Origin: Pseudomonadota bacterium
GTDB lineage: Bacteria > Pseudomonadota > Gammaproteobacteria > UBA9339
Assembly (NCBI GenBank): GCA_021781615.1
Contig: JAJXWM010000005.1
Coordinates: 1-64,000, forward strand
Direction: 5' to 3'
Length of the DNA stretch: 64,000 nt
Both the position numbers and the translations under genes were made by a program. Within the stretch, counting starts at the first letter, position 1; each line of letters starts with the position of its first letter. Shown in pieces: positions 1-9,156 of the stretch. Under the pieces are notes generated by a model. That model was not told the DNA's origin, made no database searches, and was given only the letters and a program-made list of their open reading frames with translations.

Positions 1-470
1 TAGATTTTTTTGATTATTTGCAAAAGAACCATTTGATAACAACAATAAACAGCAGGTAACTGCTGATATAATGACCGATCTATTTGGAATTAAAAACATA
101 CTCATCTACACCATGACAAAATTAATAAGTTGTTGAAAAAGTAATACCTTAATTTGACTCAACCTACAGAACCGATATGTTTGTTGATTATCGCGCCAAA
201 CTCCAGCTCACTTTTTGCAATACAGTTATAGACATCACATCGCACAACATTACGCATGATATCAACGAATTAAGCAATCCTATAGCAGGAGATACCCATA
301 ATAAGCCAACTGAGATTCGCCGCTGTACTAATTATATACCATTTTAAGACGGATGCAGGGTTAATTCGTCGCGGCAATAATTCAAAAAGCAACTGGAAAT
401 ACAACAGGTTATAGCTGTATTAAGAAAAGATTAAAAATACGTTTTGGCCTACTTTTTAAAGTCCATTGAG
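1..470. other. Intergenic stretch with no recognisable gene
   Basis: AT-rich sequence without a convincing open frame on either strand. No RNA gene, Shine-Dalgarno/start pair or protein motif was recognised. It leads into the first MITE-like repeat copy and is best read as decayed or non-coding sequence. Confidence 0.5.
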
Positions 471-603
471 GTTCTTTCAAAACCCAGTATTTTGTCATGA
501 TCCGAGGCACACATGAAACGAGTAAGCGGTTTATTTCCAGGTAAATGAGCGTTGCGAACGAATGTCGAGCGCAGTAGCATGTCAAAAGACGCAGGTTTCG
601 AAC
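471..603. repeat. MITE-like repeat, copy 1 (degraded right end)
   Basis: This copy is nearly identical over about 90 bp to the copy at 1114-1250. Its left end is the 14-mer GTTCTTTCAAAACC. The right end (GGTTTCGAAC at 594-603) is a decayed inverted version of that 14-mer. No transposase is encoded, so if mobile it would be a non-autonomous element moved in trans. Confidence 0.6.
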
Positions 604-689
604 TTTATTAAAATAAAAATTAATCCCCAACTCCGTAGGAATCAAATAACAACACCCACCTAATATTTTTTATCGACTCGCCCGAAGGG

Positions 690-925
690 CGCAATGCTTC
701 ACCAGCCCAGGCTAAAATTCGCGCTTTTTGCGAATTGCAGGCCTGGGTGATCGGAACGCAAAACAGATCCAAGCTCGAAGAGCGAGAGGCTTCACCAAAC
801 CAGGGAAGGCGTTTCGCTCTTACGAGCTTGCAATTATGCGCCTATCATTTACCCAGGCCTGCACCTCGCAAACAGCGCTCGGTTTAGCCTGGGCTGGTGA
901 GGCCTTTTGCTCTTACGAGCGTGAA
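690..925. repeat. Nested palindrome, about 230 bp
   Basis: Two concentric inverted repeats are visible. The outer 17-bp arms lie at 700-716 and 883-899 (CACCAGCCCAGGCTAAA and its complement). The inner 12-bp arms lie at 737-748 and 851-862 (GCAGGCCTGGGT and complement). Two further copies of the short palindrome-like motif GCTCTTACGAGC occur near 813-826 and 908-919. It is more GC-rich than its surroundings and could fold into one long branched hairpin as DNA or RNA. No gene is evident. Confidence 0.6.
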
Positions 926-1053
926 TCAATTTTTTGACTACGCCCGTGGTATGAACCACGGGCTTATCCAAAGGAGAGAGCTGCGCCTCTCCCCCTTTGG
1001 CAATCCCCCATTGCTTTGTTCACGCGGCAAGCCGCGTGGAATAAATTTTATTT
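925..1053 (+). repeat. Dispersed multi-hairpin repeat, copy 1
   Basis: A unit of about 130 bp made of consecutive hairpins: CCCGTGGT/ACCACGGG (943-950 and 955-962), GGAGAG/CTCTCC and CGCGGC/GCCGCG. Related copies lie at 15205-15345 (inverted), 30751-30855 and 61685-61750 (shortened). All are intergenic. The conserved stems with varied loops suggest a REP/MITE-like element. Confidence 0.7.
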
Positions 1054-1113
1054 TGTTTTTGATAGCCTGAGACACATATTGCATTTTATTTTTCCGGAAC
1101 GTTAAATATTGGG

Positions 1114-1250
1114 GTTCTTTCAAAACCCAGTATTTTGTCATGATCCGAGGCACACATGAAACGAGTAAGCGGTTTATTTCCAGGTAAATGAGCGTTGCGA
1201 GCTAATGTGCAACATAGTAATATGATAAAAGAAGCAGGTTTTGAAAGAAC
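1114..1250. repeat. MITE-like repeat, copy 2, with perfect 14-bp terminal inverted repeats
   Basis: The ends are GTTCTTTCAAAACC (1114-1127) and its exact complement (1237-1250), giving a 137-bp element with no coding capacity for a transposase. Its core matches copy 1 at 471-603. The right end stops 20 bp before the relA ATG, so the element supplies the sequence immediately upstream of that gene. Confidence 0.7.
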
Positions 1251-1270
1251 TCTATTATAATTTATCACCT

Positions 1271-3439
1271 ATGGAAACTATAACTCCGGAATCTTGGCTG
1301 CAAAAAATCAGCACTGAATTAAAGCCAGCTGATTATGAACTAGTCAGACAAGCGATCGCTCTTTCTCAATTAGTTAACGATGGTAAATTAACAACCTCTG
1401 GGCAATCGCATTTAGCTCAAGGCATAATGACTGCCGAAATATTGCACCAATTAAATTTAGACGGCCATACCTTAGCCGCAGCAATTCTCCATAGCAGTGT
1501 CCCGCACCCTGATCTAACACTAGAAAATATAACTGAACACCTGGGAGAACAGGTCGCAAAGTTGGTTCGCGGTACCGAACACATGTCTGGCATTAGCGAG
1601 CTATATCAAAATATATTACATCGCTCTAATTATCATCATAATGTCGATAACATTAGAAAAATGTTTCTCGCCATGGTTGATGATATTCGCGTCGTTTTAA
1701 TCAAAATAGCAGAACACCTTAATATTTTGCGTAACGCGAAAGCACTCTCAGAAAAAATTAAAAAACAGCTAGCAACTGAAACGATGGCGATTTATGCTCC
1801 GCTTACTAATCGCCTAGGAATCGCCCAACTAAAGTGGGAATTAGAAGATCTGTCATTCTACTATCTTGAACCTGAAAAATATCAAGAAATAGTCGACGCT
1901 CTCACCGAACGCTTCCCCGAATGCCACCAATATATTAAAGAAGTAGTCGCAACTCTAGAAAAAGCGTTAGCTAATGCTCACGTAAAAAACTTTCAAGTAA
2001 CTGGTCGTACTAAACATATTTACAGTATTTATCGAAAAATGCATCGTAAAAAAACCGATCTTGCAGGAATCTATGATGTAAGTGCTCTACGCATCTTTGT
2101 CCCTACCATTACCGATTGCTATACGGTTTTAAGCTTGGTAAATAGCGCTTGGCAATACATCCCCGATGAATTCGATGATTATATTGCTGCGCCAAAACCA
2201 AACGGTTATCGCTCAATCCATACCGCCGTTTATGGACCAAAAAATCGGATAGTAGAAATCCAAATCCGTACTTATGACATGCATAACCAAGCAGAACTTG
2301 GGATTGCAGCACACTGGGTATATAAAGAGGGAAAACAAGAAGCGCATTATCAGACTAAACTAGCTTGGTTACGTGAAGTAATGGATTGGCAACAAGAGAT
2401 AACTAGTTCTAAAAAAACCCCCTCAACTTTACAACAAATATTTAGCGAACATGTATATGTATTTACTCCCGCCGGGGATGTTTTAGAACTTCCCCACGGC
2501 GCAACAGCAATCGACTTTGCTTATCATTTGCATAGCGAGATTGGCCACCGATGTCGTGGCGCCAAAATTAACGGCAATATCACCCCGCTGACCTACGCCC
2601 TAAAAACTGGAGATCGAATAGAAATATTAACCTCTAAAGATGGCGGACCAAGCCGTGACTGGCTGATCCCAAGCTTAGGTTTTTTACACACATCGAAAGC
2701 GCGCTCAAAAATACTACACTGGTTTAAAAAACAAAGTCAAAAACATCATATTGCCGAAGGACAAGAAATATTAAATAAAGAAATAAAACGTTTAAACCTA
2801 AGCAAAATTGACCTGGGAACTGCTGCCGATAAACTTTCTTTTAAAACCGACGACAACCTTTTGGCAGCGCTTGGTAGTGGCGACATTAAATTTAATACTA
2901 TTTTAAACGTATTATCTATTGAGCTTGAAAAAAATCCCACCGCAATACCCGAAGAAATCACCATTACCACACCCTTTAAAGAAAAATATACCCCAGACAT
3001 TAATATTCAGGGTGTTGGCAATTTATTGGTTTATACCGCAAGTTGTTGCAAACCCATCCCTGGAGAAAAAATTATTGGCTATATCACTCAAGGGCGGGGA
3101 GTTTCCATTCACCGCACCAATTGCCTCAACGCTCTCCATACCCACAAGCTACATCCGGAACGCTTTATTACTGTAGCGTGGAGCAAAAAAACCGCGAATA
3201 GATACCCCGTCGATATTATAATTAAAGCTTTTGATCGCCAGGGATTAGTCCGAGATATTAGCAATATTATCATTGACGCAGAATTATCAGTTGTCGGACT
3301 AGATCTTGCCATTGATAAAAAAGAACGTCTTGCCAACATTAGAATGTCGATTGAAATCTCGGGGTTACAACCCTTAAGCAGCATCCTAGATAAAATAAGC
3401 AAATTGCCAAATATTATCGAGGTATATCGGAATGACTAG
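1271..3439 (+). CDS. relA: GTP pyrophosphokinase RelA
   Basis: Synthesises (p)ppGpp from GTP/GDP and ATP on stalled ribosomes. The protein is 722 aa from the ATG. The N-terminal pseudo-HD hydrolase domain lacks the catalytic His-Asp pair that SpoT keeps, as in E. coli RelA. The synthetase domain carries EFDD at about residues 300-303, the acidic ExDD signature of RelA, followed by a nucleotide-binding stretch with NGYRSIH. A TGS domain starts near 392 and an ACT domain near 646. An in-frame TTG at 1241 lies inside the upstream MITE-like repeat. The ATG at 1271 was preferred because it precedes the natural family N-terminus, although no Shine-Dalgarno is visible. The stop overlaps that of the convergent symporter gene in a CTAG. 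Confidence 0.93.
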   Translation: METITPESWLQKISTELKPADYELVRQAIALSQLVNDGKLTTSGQSHLAQGIMTAEILHQLNLDGHTLAAAILHSSVPHPDLTLENITEHLGEQVAKLVRGTEHMSGISELYQNILHRSNYHHNVDNIRKMFLAMVDDIRVVLIKIAEHLNILRNAKALSEKIKKQLATETMAIYAPLTNRLGIAQLKWELEDLSFYYLEPEKYQEIVDALTERFPECHQYIKEVVATLEKALANAHVKNFQVTGRTKHIYSIYRKMHRKKTDLAGIYDVSALRIFVPTITDCYTVLSLVNSAWQYIPDEFDDYIAAPKPNGYRSIHTAVYGPKNRIVEIQIRTYDMHNQAELGIAAHWVYKEGKQEAHYQTKLAWLREVMDWQQEITSSKKTPSTLQQIFSEHVYVFTPAGDVLELPHGATAIDFAYHLHSEIGHRCRGAKINGNITPLTYALKTGDRIEILTSKDGGPSRDWLIPSLGFLHTSKARSKILHWFKKQSQKHHIAEGQEILNKEIKRLNLSKIDLGTAADKLSFKTDDNLLAALGSGDIKFNTILNVLSIELEKNPTAIPEEITITTPFKEKYTPDINIQGVGNLLVYTASCCKPIPGEKIIGYITQGRGVSIHRTNCLNALHTHKLHPERFITVAWSKKTANRYPVDIIIKAFDRQGLVRDISNIIIDAELSVVGLDLAIDKKERLANIRMSIEISGLQPLSSILDKISKLPNIIEVYRND

Positions 3440-4671
3440 TTAGGTTTAGAGTTTTTCTTTAAAAACTGGCTAACGATAATCACGCCACACATATTACCAA
3501 AAATATTTACTACAGTTCTGAAACGATCGATAATTCTATCAAGCGGTAATAAAACTGATATCGCATTGAGCGGCACATTAACTATTCTAAACACCACAAC
3601 CAAACTAACTAAACTAGTCTCGGGAATACCACCTTCAGCCATACCACCAAGAATACTGGCAAGAGCAACTAAGATTTGCTGCGATAACGGCAAATCCACC
3701 CCCAATATCTGCGAGAAAAATAGCGCCGCCGCAACTTCATACATCATCATCCCACCAATATTAATTGAGGCACATATTGGTAACATAAATCTAGTAACCG
3801 TCGGATCAGATTTTAAGCTATCCGCTGTATCCATTGCCGTTGGTAAAGTAGCAACCGAACTTGAAGTCGCAAATGCGGTAGAAAACACCGGCACACTGTT
3901 TTTAAGTATTTTCCATGGGCTTTGCCGACTTACAATAACTGCAAAAACTAACTGCCATAAAGCGTGGATTAATAAACCAGCAACCAATAACGACACAAAC
4001 GTGATTAAAGCAGTAAAACCATTTTCCAATTGCCCAGAAGAGCTTGAAGCTGCCACCCCCACCCCAACTAAAGCGAAAATTCCAAATGGCGATAAAAGCA
4101 TTACTCCGTGAAGACAACGGCTAGATACATCGCGTACCGAAGCACATACTTTAGTAATAGCTTGCGCACCCTCCCCGACAATTGAACACCCAACACCAAA
4201 CATCGTTGAGAAAATCACTACCGGCAACAAATCAAATTTTGCCAAGGAATCAAAAATATTATGCGGAAATATCGCCGATAAAAAATTTGCCAAGTTCAAA
4301 CTATTAGCGTTAGTTGCGGTATATTGATTGCCCTGCAAAATAAGATTGGGGTCCACACCTTTTCCGGCATCAAATAAGTTGAATAAGACCAGAGCAATGG
4401 TAACGGCAACCACTTCGCTAAAGAGCATATAACTAGCGGCACCGCGCACCAAAGATTTTAGATCGAGAAGATTTTTCCCCATGTTACCTAAAGTAACAAT
4501 CAAGGTAGAAGAAATTAGCGGCAAAGCAAATAGTTTTAGTAAATTGATGAAAATATCGCCTAAAAATTTTATATCAGCAAATAAACCCGGCGTATATATC
4601 CCAAGTACTACCGATAAAACCACACTGATTAAAATGAGCTGGGTATTGTATTTTTTGAGTAACTTTATCAT
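3436..4671 (-). CDS. Dicarboxylate/amino acid:cation symporter (DAACS family)
   Basis: A 411-aa inner-membrane carrier of the GltP/DctA family, which imports glutamate, aspartate or C4-dicarboxylates with Na+ or H+. The sequence shows many hydrophobic helices, the serine-rich hairpin motif ATSSSVATLPTAM and the following NIGGMMMYE helix, in the place where better-known members have NMDG. That change in the substrate/ion-binding helix leaves the substrate uncertain. The ATG at 4671 overlaps the stop of the upstream VOC gene as ATGA, implying translational coupling. A longer frame reaching 4695 has no better start. Confidence 0.85.
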   Translation of the reverse strand: MIKLLKKYNTQLILISVVLSVVLGIYTPGLFADIKFLGDIFINLLKLFALPLISSTLIVTLGNMGKNLLDLKSLVRGAASYMLFSEVVAVTIALVLFNLFDAGKGVDPNLILQGNQYTATNANSLNLANFLSAIFPHNIFDSLAKFDLLPVVIFSTMFGVGCSIVGEGAQAITKVCASVRDVSSRCLHGVMLLSPFGIFALVGVGVAASSSSGQLENGFTALITFVSLLVAGLLIHALWQLVFAVIVSRQSPWKILKNSVPVFSTAFATSSSVATLPTAMDTADSLKSDPTVTRFMLPICASINIGGMMMYEVAAALFFSQILGVDLPLSQQILVALASILGGMAEGGIPETSLVSLVVVFRIVNVPLNAISVLLPLDRIIDRFRTVVNIFGNMCGVIIVSQFLKKNSKPN

Positions 4672-5081
4672 ATAAACCACTCCACATTTTGCCAACCACT
4701 AGCATCGTTTTTTTTCGCTCGAACCCGCTCTTGCCAACCACCAACATGGATCTCCAGTTTATGATCATCAGGATCTAAAAAATATAATGAATCACCAGGA
4801 GAGGTATTATCTTTAAAAACCTGCGCGCCGGAGTTAGTAATCTTCGCCGACAGCTGCTCAAATTCTTCCGGACTAACAGTAAAGGCATAATGAGTATAAC
4901 AAGGATTGGGTATACGCTTAGAGTCAACATTCAGACAAAACCAAAAACCATCTCCAGCATCATCACCCACTAAAAAATAAGCACCTCTATCCCATTTGAC
5001 GAGCGGCTTTAGCCCAAGCACATCGCGATAAAACGCAAACGATCTTTCGATATCGGCCACTGCAAGGGTGATATGGTTCAT
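4668..5081 (-). CDS. FosA-like VOC superfamily protein (glyoxalase fold)
   Basis: Small single-domain VOC metalloenzyme. It follows FosA, the Mn2+-dependent glutathione transferase that inactivates fosfomycin, closely: NHITLAV at the N-terminus with the first metal His, WDRGAY, the second metal His in YTHYAF, and the C-terminal LDPDDHKLEIHVG with the metal Glu. I infer a FosA-type thiol transferase; a different small-molecule substrate is possible. An upstream in-frame TTG (5105) overlaps the end of yajQ. The ATG at 5081 matches the family start. It lies between yajQ and the symporter in a leftward operon. Confidence 0.8.
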   Translation of the reverse strand: MNHITLAVADIERSFAFYRDVLGLKPLVKWDRGAYFLVGDDAGDGFWFCLNVDSKRIPNPCYTHYAFTVSPEEFEQLSAKITNSGAQVFKDNTSPGDSLYFLDPDDHKLEIHVGGWQERVRAKKNDASGWQNVEWFI

Positions 5082-5101
5082 CTCTTTTATCACACGAATT
5101 C

Positions 5102-5584
5102 TCAATCACGCAAGTTTTCAAACTGAATCGGCACACCCACTTCACTTTTACGCATTAATGCCATTACCTCTTGTAAGTCGTCTCTTTTCTTGCCAGTAAT
5201 CCGCACATGGTCCCCCATAATGCTCGACTGTACTTTTATCTGCGACTCTTTAATAAGCTTATTAATTTTTTTACCGGTCTCGTGATCAATTCCATGCTTG
5301 ATGGTTATTTTTTGCCTTGCCTCGTGTAAGCTCTCCTCAGCTTCACCACGATCTAAACAAGTTAAATCAATACCCCGCTTAGCTAATTTTGGCTCGAGAA
5401 TTTGTTGCATTTGCTGCAATTGAAATTTGTTTGGCGCAATCAAAGTAATTACATTTTCTGCAAATTCAAAATGAGCATTGGTATCTTTGAAATCGAAGCG
5501 GGTTTTTACTTCCCGATTGGCCTGATCAACTGCATTCGTTGCTTCGTGTTTATCAATTTTAGATACTATATCGAAAGATGGCAT
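5102..5584 (-). CDS. yajQ: YajQ family nucleotide-binding protein
   Basis: A 160-aa cytoplasmic protein of the UPF0234/YajQ family, which binds nucleotides and, in Xanthomonas and Pseudomonas, cyclic di-GMP. It starts with the family signature MPSFDIVSKID followed by ANREVKTRFDFKDT, and ends with the typical GKKRDDLQEVMALMR and FENLRD. Length is normal for the family. It is the first gene of the leftward yajQ-fosA-like-symporter run. Confidence 0.93.
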   Translation of the reverse strand: MPSFDIVSKIDKHEATNAVDQANREVKTRFDFKDTNAHFEFAENVITLIAPNKFQLQQMQQILEPKLAKRGIDLTCLDRGEAEESLHEARQKITIKHGIDHETGKKINKLIKESQIKVQSSIMGDHVRITGKKRDDLQEVMALMRKSEVGVPIQFENLRD

Positions 5585-5769
5585 AAATTCTCACTCCTTA
5601 TTTGAGGTTAGAAACCAATTATTAGACTTCTTACATAACCAAGCATTTTGCCATAATACAAAGAGCATGTGAAGCAAGCAAATGGAGTTTACTAGGGGGT
5701 TAATAACCGCTCTTCAATGAAGTCTCTTAAAAGTGCAATATTTCTTTTTTTTCTGATAAACTATCCCTT

Positions 5770-6633
5770 ATGTCAACACATACCCCCAAACCGCCATGGA
5801 TTCGCAGCCAATGGCCATGTAATCCAGAAATTGCCGCCATTAAAAAATTATTACGCCAAAATAAACTTGCTACCGTCTGTGAAGAAGCTGCCTGCCCCAA
5901 CTTAGGCGAATGTTTCAATGCCAGCACCGCAACTTTTATGATTATGGGTGATGTCTGCACCCGTAATTGTCGTTTTTGTAATGTAATTTCTGGGCGCGCT
6001 CCGCTACCACTTGATCCCCTTGAACCAGTTAACTTAGCAGACACAGCTATAAAAATGAACCTAAAATATGTGGTAATAACTTCCGTCACCCGCGATGATT
6101 TAGCTGACGGTGGCGCAACCCACTTTGTGAGTTGCATAAAAGAAATCAGAAATCGTTCACCACAAACTAAAATTGAAATTCTGACGCCAGACTTTCGTCG
6201 GAAGATGGGTATTGCCTTAGAAATCTTAGGGCAAGCACTTTCAGACGTCTTTAACCATAATATAGAAACTGTACCAAACTTGTATTCTCAAGTGCGACCA
6301 GAAGCTAATTACCAAGCCTCGCTCAATCTATTAAAAAAACATAAAGAACTCTATCCAGAAATCCCAACAAAATCAGGACTGATGTTAGGGCTGGGTGAGA
6401 CGAGGGAAGAAATAGCAGAAACCTTAAATGATCTATGTAAACACGATGTCGATCGATTAACGATTGGACAATATTTACAACCAACAAAAAATCATCTGGA
6501 AGTTATCCGTTATGTGACGCCGCTAGAATTTGCCGAACTGGCAAAACTCGCTTATAAGCTCGGATTTAAGCATGTTACTAGCTCGCCACTTGCTAGGTCT
6601 TCTTATCATGCTGCCACACTGTACTTAGCATAA
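5770..6633 (+). CDS. lipA: Lipoyl synthase LipA
   Basis: Radical SAM enzyme that inserts two sulfurs into protein-bound octanoyl groups to make lipoate. The sequence has the auxiliary cluster motif [12 protein letters not shown] (CX4CX5C), the SAM cluster motif CTRNCRFC (CX3CX2C) and the C-terminal RSSYHA that ligates the auxiliary cluster. At 287 aa it is on the short side for LipA but complete at both ends. lipB, often adjacent, is not in this window. Confidence 0.96.
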   Translation: MSTHTPKPPWIRSQWPCNPEIAAIKKLLRQNKLATVCEEAACPNLGECFNASTATFMIMGDVCTRNCRFCNVISGRAPLPLDPLEPVNLADTAIKMNLKYVVITSVTRDDLADGGATHFVSCIKEIRNRSPQTKIEILTPDFRRKMGIALEILGQALSDVFNHNIETVPNLYSQVRPEANYQASLNLLKKHKELYPEIPTKSGLMLGLGETREEIAETLNDLCKHDVDRLTIGQYLQPTKNHLEVIRYVTPLEFAELAKLAYKLGFKHVTSSPLARSSYHAATLYLA

Positions 6634-6685
6634 TCCTAAATCCGTGAGTTGAAACCTATTACGAGCGTTTTTAGGATAATAGGTA

Positions 6686-7306
6686 TTAACTAAACTTTTC
6701 CACCAAATCATCAAATACCACCGGGATCTCTTTGGCAAATCCGCACAAACAATCAAGCATTAAAGCACGCATTTGTGGATGTGCTTTTTTTGAACAACGC
6801 ATAGCAAAAATATGACGCCACTCACGCATATTCGCGGTCATAACAATTTCAACTTTAATAGCATGAGGCAACATCTCTCGCGCTTGCTCCGGCTTATCAC
6901 CATTTTTTAAAGCTATTAAATAACTCTTCTCCGCCTGCTCCATCGCCTTTAACCAATGCTTTTTTCCAAGCTCAGGATACTCAGGATCATCCCACCACAC
7001 TGGTTTAATAAAGGTAAGCTGATCATCGTAACGCACATAACGCGTACTTTCTTGCGAAAAACTAGCCAACCGATGACGGACAATTTCGTGAGTCACCCCG
7101 CGATTAGTAGTTAAACGGACCGAAGCAATAACATGCTCAAGCACCGTTTCATGCCCAAGCTCTAAAATCATCTTTACAAACTTTGCTGCCGAACCTTTAG
7201 TAATTCGATTTTCAGATTTATAACAAGTACGACCAGCAAGCTCCATAATTTCAAGCGGTTGAGATGGCTTTTGCAACCATGCCCATGTTTGATCAATAAT
7301 TTTCAT
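6686..7306 (-). CDS. thyX: Flavin-dependent thymidylate synthase ThyX
   Basis: Converts dUMP to dTMP using FAD, NADPH and methylene-tetrahydrofolate. The ThyX signature RHRX7S is present as RHRLASFSQES, followed by TRY. The ATG at 7306 was chosen because AGGAG sits just upstream; an in-frame GTG at 7321 abuts the dcd stop. The gene directly follows dcd, which makes dUTP. No thyA was seen in the window. Confidence 0.95.
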   Translation of the reverse strand: MKIIDQTWAWLQKPSQPLEIMELAGRTCYKSENRITKGSAAKFVKMILELGHETVLEHVIASVRLTTNRGVTHEIVRHRLASFSQESTRYVRYDDQLTFIKPVWWDDPEYPELGKKHWLKAMEQAEKSYLIALKNGDKPEQAREMLPHAIKVEIVMTANMREWRHIFAMRCSKKAHPQMRALMLDCLCGFAKEIPVVFDDLVEKFS

Positions 7307-7321
7307 ATCTCTACTCCTCAC

Positions 7322-7888
7322 CTAAGCTTTAGGTAGCGTGACACCCTGCTGCCCCTGATATTTACCATTTCTATCTTTATAAGAAACCGAGCACTCCTCC
7401 GTCGCCTCTAAAAATATTAATTGTGCCACTCCCTCATTAGCATAAATCTTTGCTGGCAAATTAGTCGTATTAGAAAACTCAAGCGTAACGTGCCCTTCCC
7501 ACTCCGGCTCAAGCGGGGTAACATTAACAATTATGCCACACCGCGCATAGGTAGATTTACCTAAACAAATCACCAAAACATTTCTTGGAATTTTAAAATA
7601 CTCCACCGTACGACCAAGCACAAATGAATTAGGAGGAATAATACACACGTTAGACTTTAGATCAACAAAGCTATCCTGACTAAAATTCTTTGGATCAACA
7701 ATAGCCGCTTTAATATTGGTAAAAATCTTAAATTCTTCGGCCAAACGTACATCGTAACCATAACTAGATAAACCATAAGAAACCAGTTTAGCCTCGTGAT
7801 TTCCTTTAACCTGCTTAGAAACAAATGGATCAATCATTTGATGCTCGGTCGCCATTTTTGTGATCCATCGATCTGATTTTAAAGACAT
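7322..7888 (-). CDS. dcd: dCTP deaminase Dcd
   Basis: Deaminates dCTP to dUTP, the precursor of dUMP for thymidylate synthesis. The 188-aa length and the [22 protein letters not shown] block, with its catalytic Glu region, are typical of the monofunctional trimeric enzyme, as is the ending QGQQGVTLP. It is followed after about 15 bp by thyX. The dUTPase that completes the route is at 60486-60938. Confidence 0.95.
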   Translation of the reverse strand: MSLKSDRWITKMATEHQMIDPFVSKQVKGNHEAKLVSYGLSSYGYDVRLAEEFKIFTNIKAAIVDPKNFSQDSFVDLKSNVCIIPPNSFVLGRTVEYFKIPRNVLVICLGKSTYARCGIIVNVTPLEPEWEGHVTLEFSNTTNLPAKIYANEGVAQLIFLEATEECSVSYKDRNGKYQGQQGVTLPKA

Positions 7889-8060
7889 ATTTAACTCCTC
7901 AAAAATAAGTAATTATAACCAAAAACAGCACTATATCACAGCTATTAGCATAGTTAATAAAAAACATTTATAATGGCATAAATTTTCACCCACGAAGGAC
8001 GAGAGGCTTTTAGAGCTCCTAATAATAAAGGTACAGGAGGTTACCAAGGTCGAGGGTAAT

Positions 8061-8813
8061 ATGATCAACTACATAAAGATTTTAAGCGCCGGATTATTAT
8101 TAATCACCACAACCGCTGATGCCGGCTATACTAACATTAGATTCGCTTCTGAAATCTATCCACCCTTCACCTCCCAACACATTGATAAAGAGCTTCAAGG
8201 ATTCGACATCGATGTTGCCAAAGCCTTATGTAAGATCATCGACGCCAAGTGTACTTTCAGTAATGAAAAATTCAGCGACATGATCCCCTCATTAAAAAAC
8301 CGAAAGTACGACGCATGGATTAATGCCATCACCATTACTGAAGAACGTCAAAAAGAGATTAGTTTTAGCAAACCATATTTCGCCACTAAAGCCATGCTAA
8401 TCGCCACCAATAATACCTTATTTAATGCTGCCCCAGCTGAGATAAGCGGCAAAACCATTGGTGTTGGCGAACACACCTGTTATATTCAATATCTAAAAGA
8501 AACTTACAACGACATGATTAAAATTAAAATCTTTAGCGACAAAGACGCCCCTCTAATTGCTTTAGAAAAAGGAGAAGTTGACGCTGTAATTGATGACGAC
8601 CAAACGCTTAAGCATTTGCGTGCGTCACAAAAAGATCCCAAAAAATATCGCTTAATTAACTTACCAGCTAAATATAAGCAATTAATATGGCACGAATATG
8701 GAATCGCCGTAGCAAAAGACAATGTAGAATTAATAAGAGTTCTTAACCATGCTCTTGATCATTTAAAAGATGAAGGCACCATTAAAAAGCTTATCAAAAA
8801 ACATTTCCATTAA
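8061..8813 (+). CDS. Periplasmic amino-acid-binding protein of an ABC transporter
   Basis: A 250-aa SBP_bac_3 family protein with an N-terminal signal peptide (about residues 1-21, ending in ADA). IRFASEIYPPF and GFDIDVAKALC follow the arginine-binding ArtI/ArtJ pattern, and the C-terminus (YGIAVAKDN, LKDEGTIKKLIKKHF) is typical. It binds a polar or cationic amino acid in the periplasm. No permease or ATPase gene lies beside it, so it either stands alone or works with components elsewhere. AGGAGG lies at about 8036-8041, a little far from the ATG. Confidence 0.85.
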   Translation: MINYIKILSAGLLLITTTADAGYTNIRFASEIYPPFTSQHIDKELQGFDIDVAKALCKIIDAKCTFSNEKFSDMIPSLKNRKYDAWINAITITEERQKEISFSKPYFATKAMLIATNNTLFNAAPAEISGKTIGVGEHTCYIQYLKETYNDMIKIKIFSDKDAPLIALEKGEVDAVIDDDQTLKHLRASQKDPKKYRLINLPAKYKQLIWHEYGIAVAKDNVELIRVLNHALDHLKDEGTIKKLIKKHFH

Positions 8814-8814
8814 C

Positions 8815-9030
8815 CTAGCTTCTTTCCATATCAGCTATACTTTCTCTAACTAATAATTTAGACAATGCTTTTATTTTAGACTTGAGTTTACGTGCGAAAA
8901 AATGCTGCTGATTGCGACTAAGGAAACTCCCTTCTTTATCGTGTTTTGCTTTTTTATAACCACAACTATACATCTTCAGTGCCGCTTGTGGCGAGCGTGT
9001 AAGATCATTATTTAAAATCCATGTTTTCAT
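8815..9030 (-). CDS. Small basic hypothetical protein
   Basis: A 71-aa lysine- and arginine-rich soluble protein, converging on the binding-protein gene. It has a strong GGAGG six bases upstream of its ATG, which is the main reason to accept it as real. I do not recognise the family. The positive charge might suggest nucleic-acid or ribosome contact, but nothing in the sequence proves that. Confidence 0.55.
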   Translation of the reverse strand: MKTWILNNDLTRSPQAALKMYSCGYKKAKHDKEGSFLSRNQQHFFARKLKSKIKALSKLLVRESIADMERS

Positions 9031-9156
9031 GTGAACCTCCGTGTGCTTGATAAATATCCTTAAACAATGCGCAAATTATACACCAGTAAAAATTACCACG
9101 TCAAAAAAATATTTTTCACCTTAAAAATCATGTAAATACAATTAAAAAACAGCTGC

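Noticed and set aside
409-645. Minus-strand frame containing CARHSFATL, reminiscent of an integrase box II
   Set aside because: The frame coincides with the MITE-like repeat, the copy at 1114-1250 reads differently in that frame, and no other integrase motif is present.
728-937. 69-codon frame inside the nested palindrome
   Set aside because: Its composition is dictated by the inverted repeats; no start site or homology.
6634-6685. Terminator between lipA and thyX
   Set aside because: The inverted repeat (CCTATTA/TAATAGG) is short, AT-rich and widely spaced with no T-tract.
8000-8060. Leader before the amino-acid-binding protein considered as a riboswitch
   Set aside because: Purine-rich leader with AGGAGG but no conserved aptamer pattern that I recognise.
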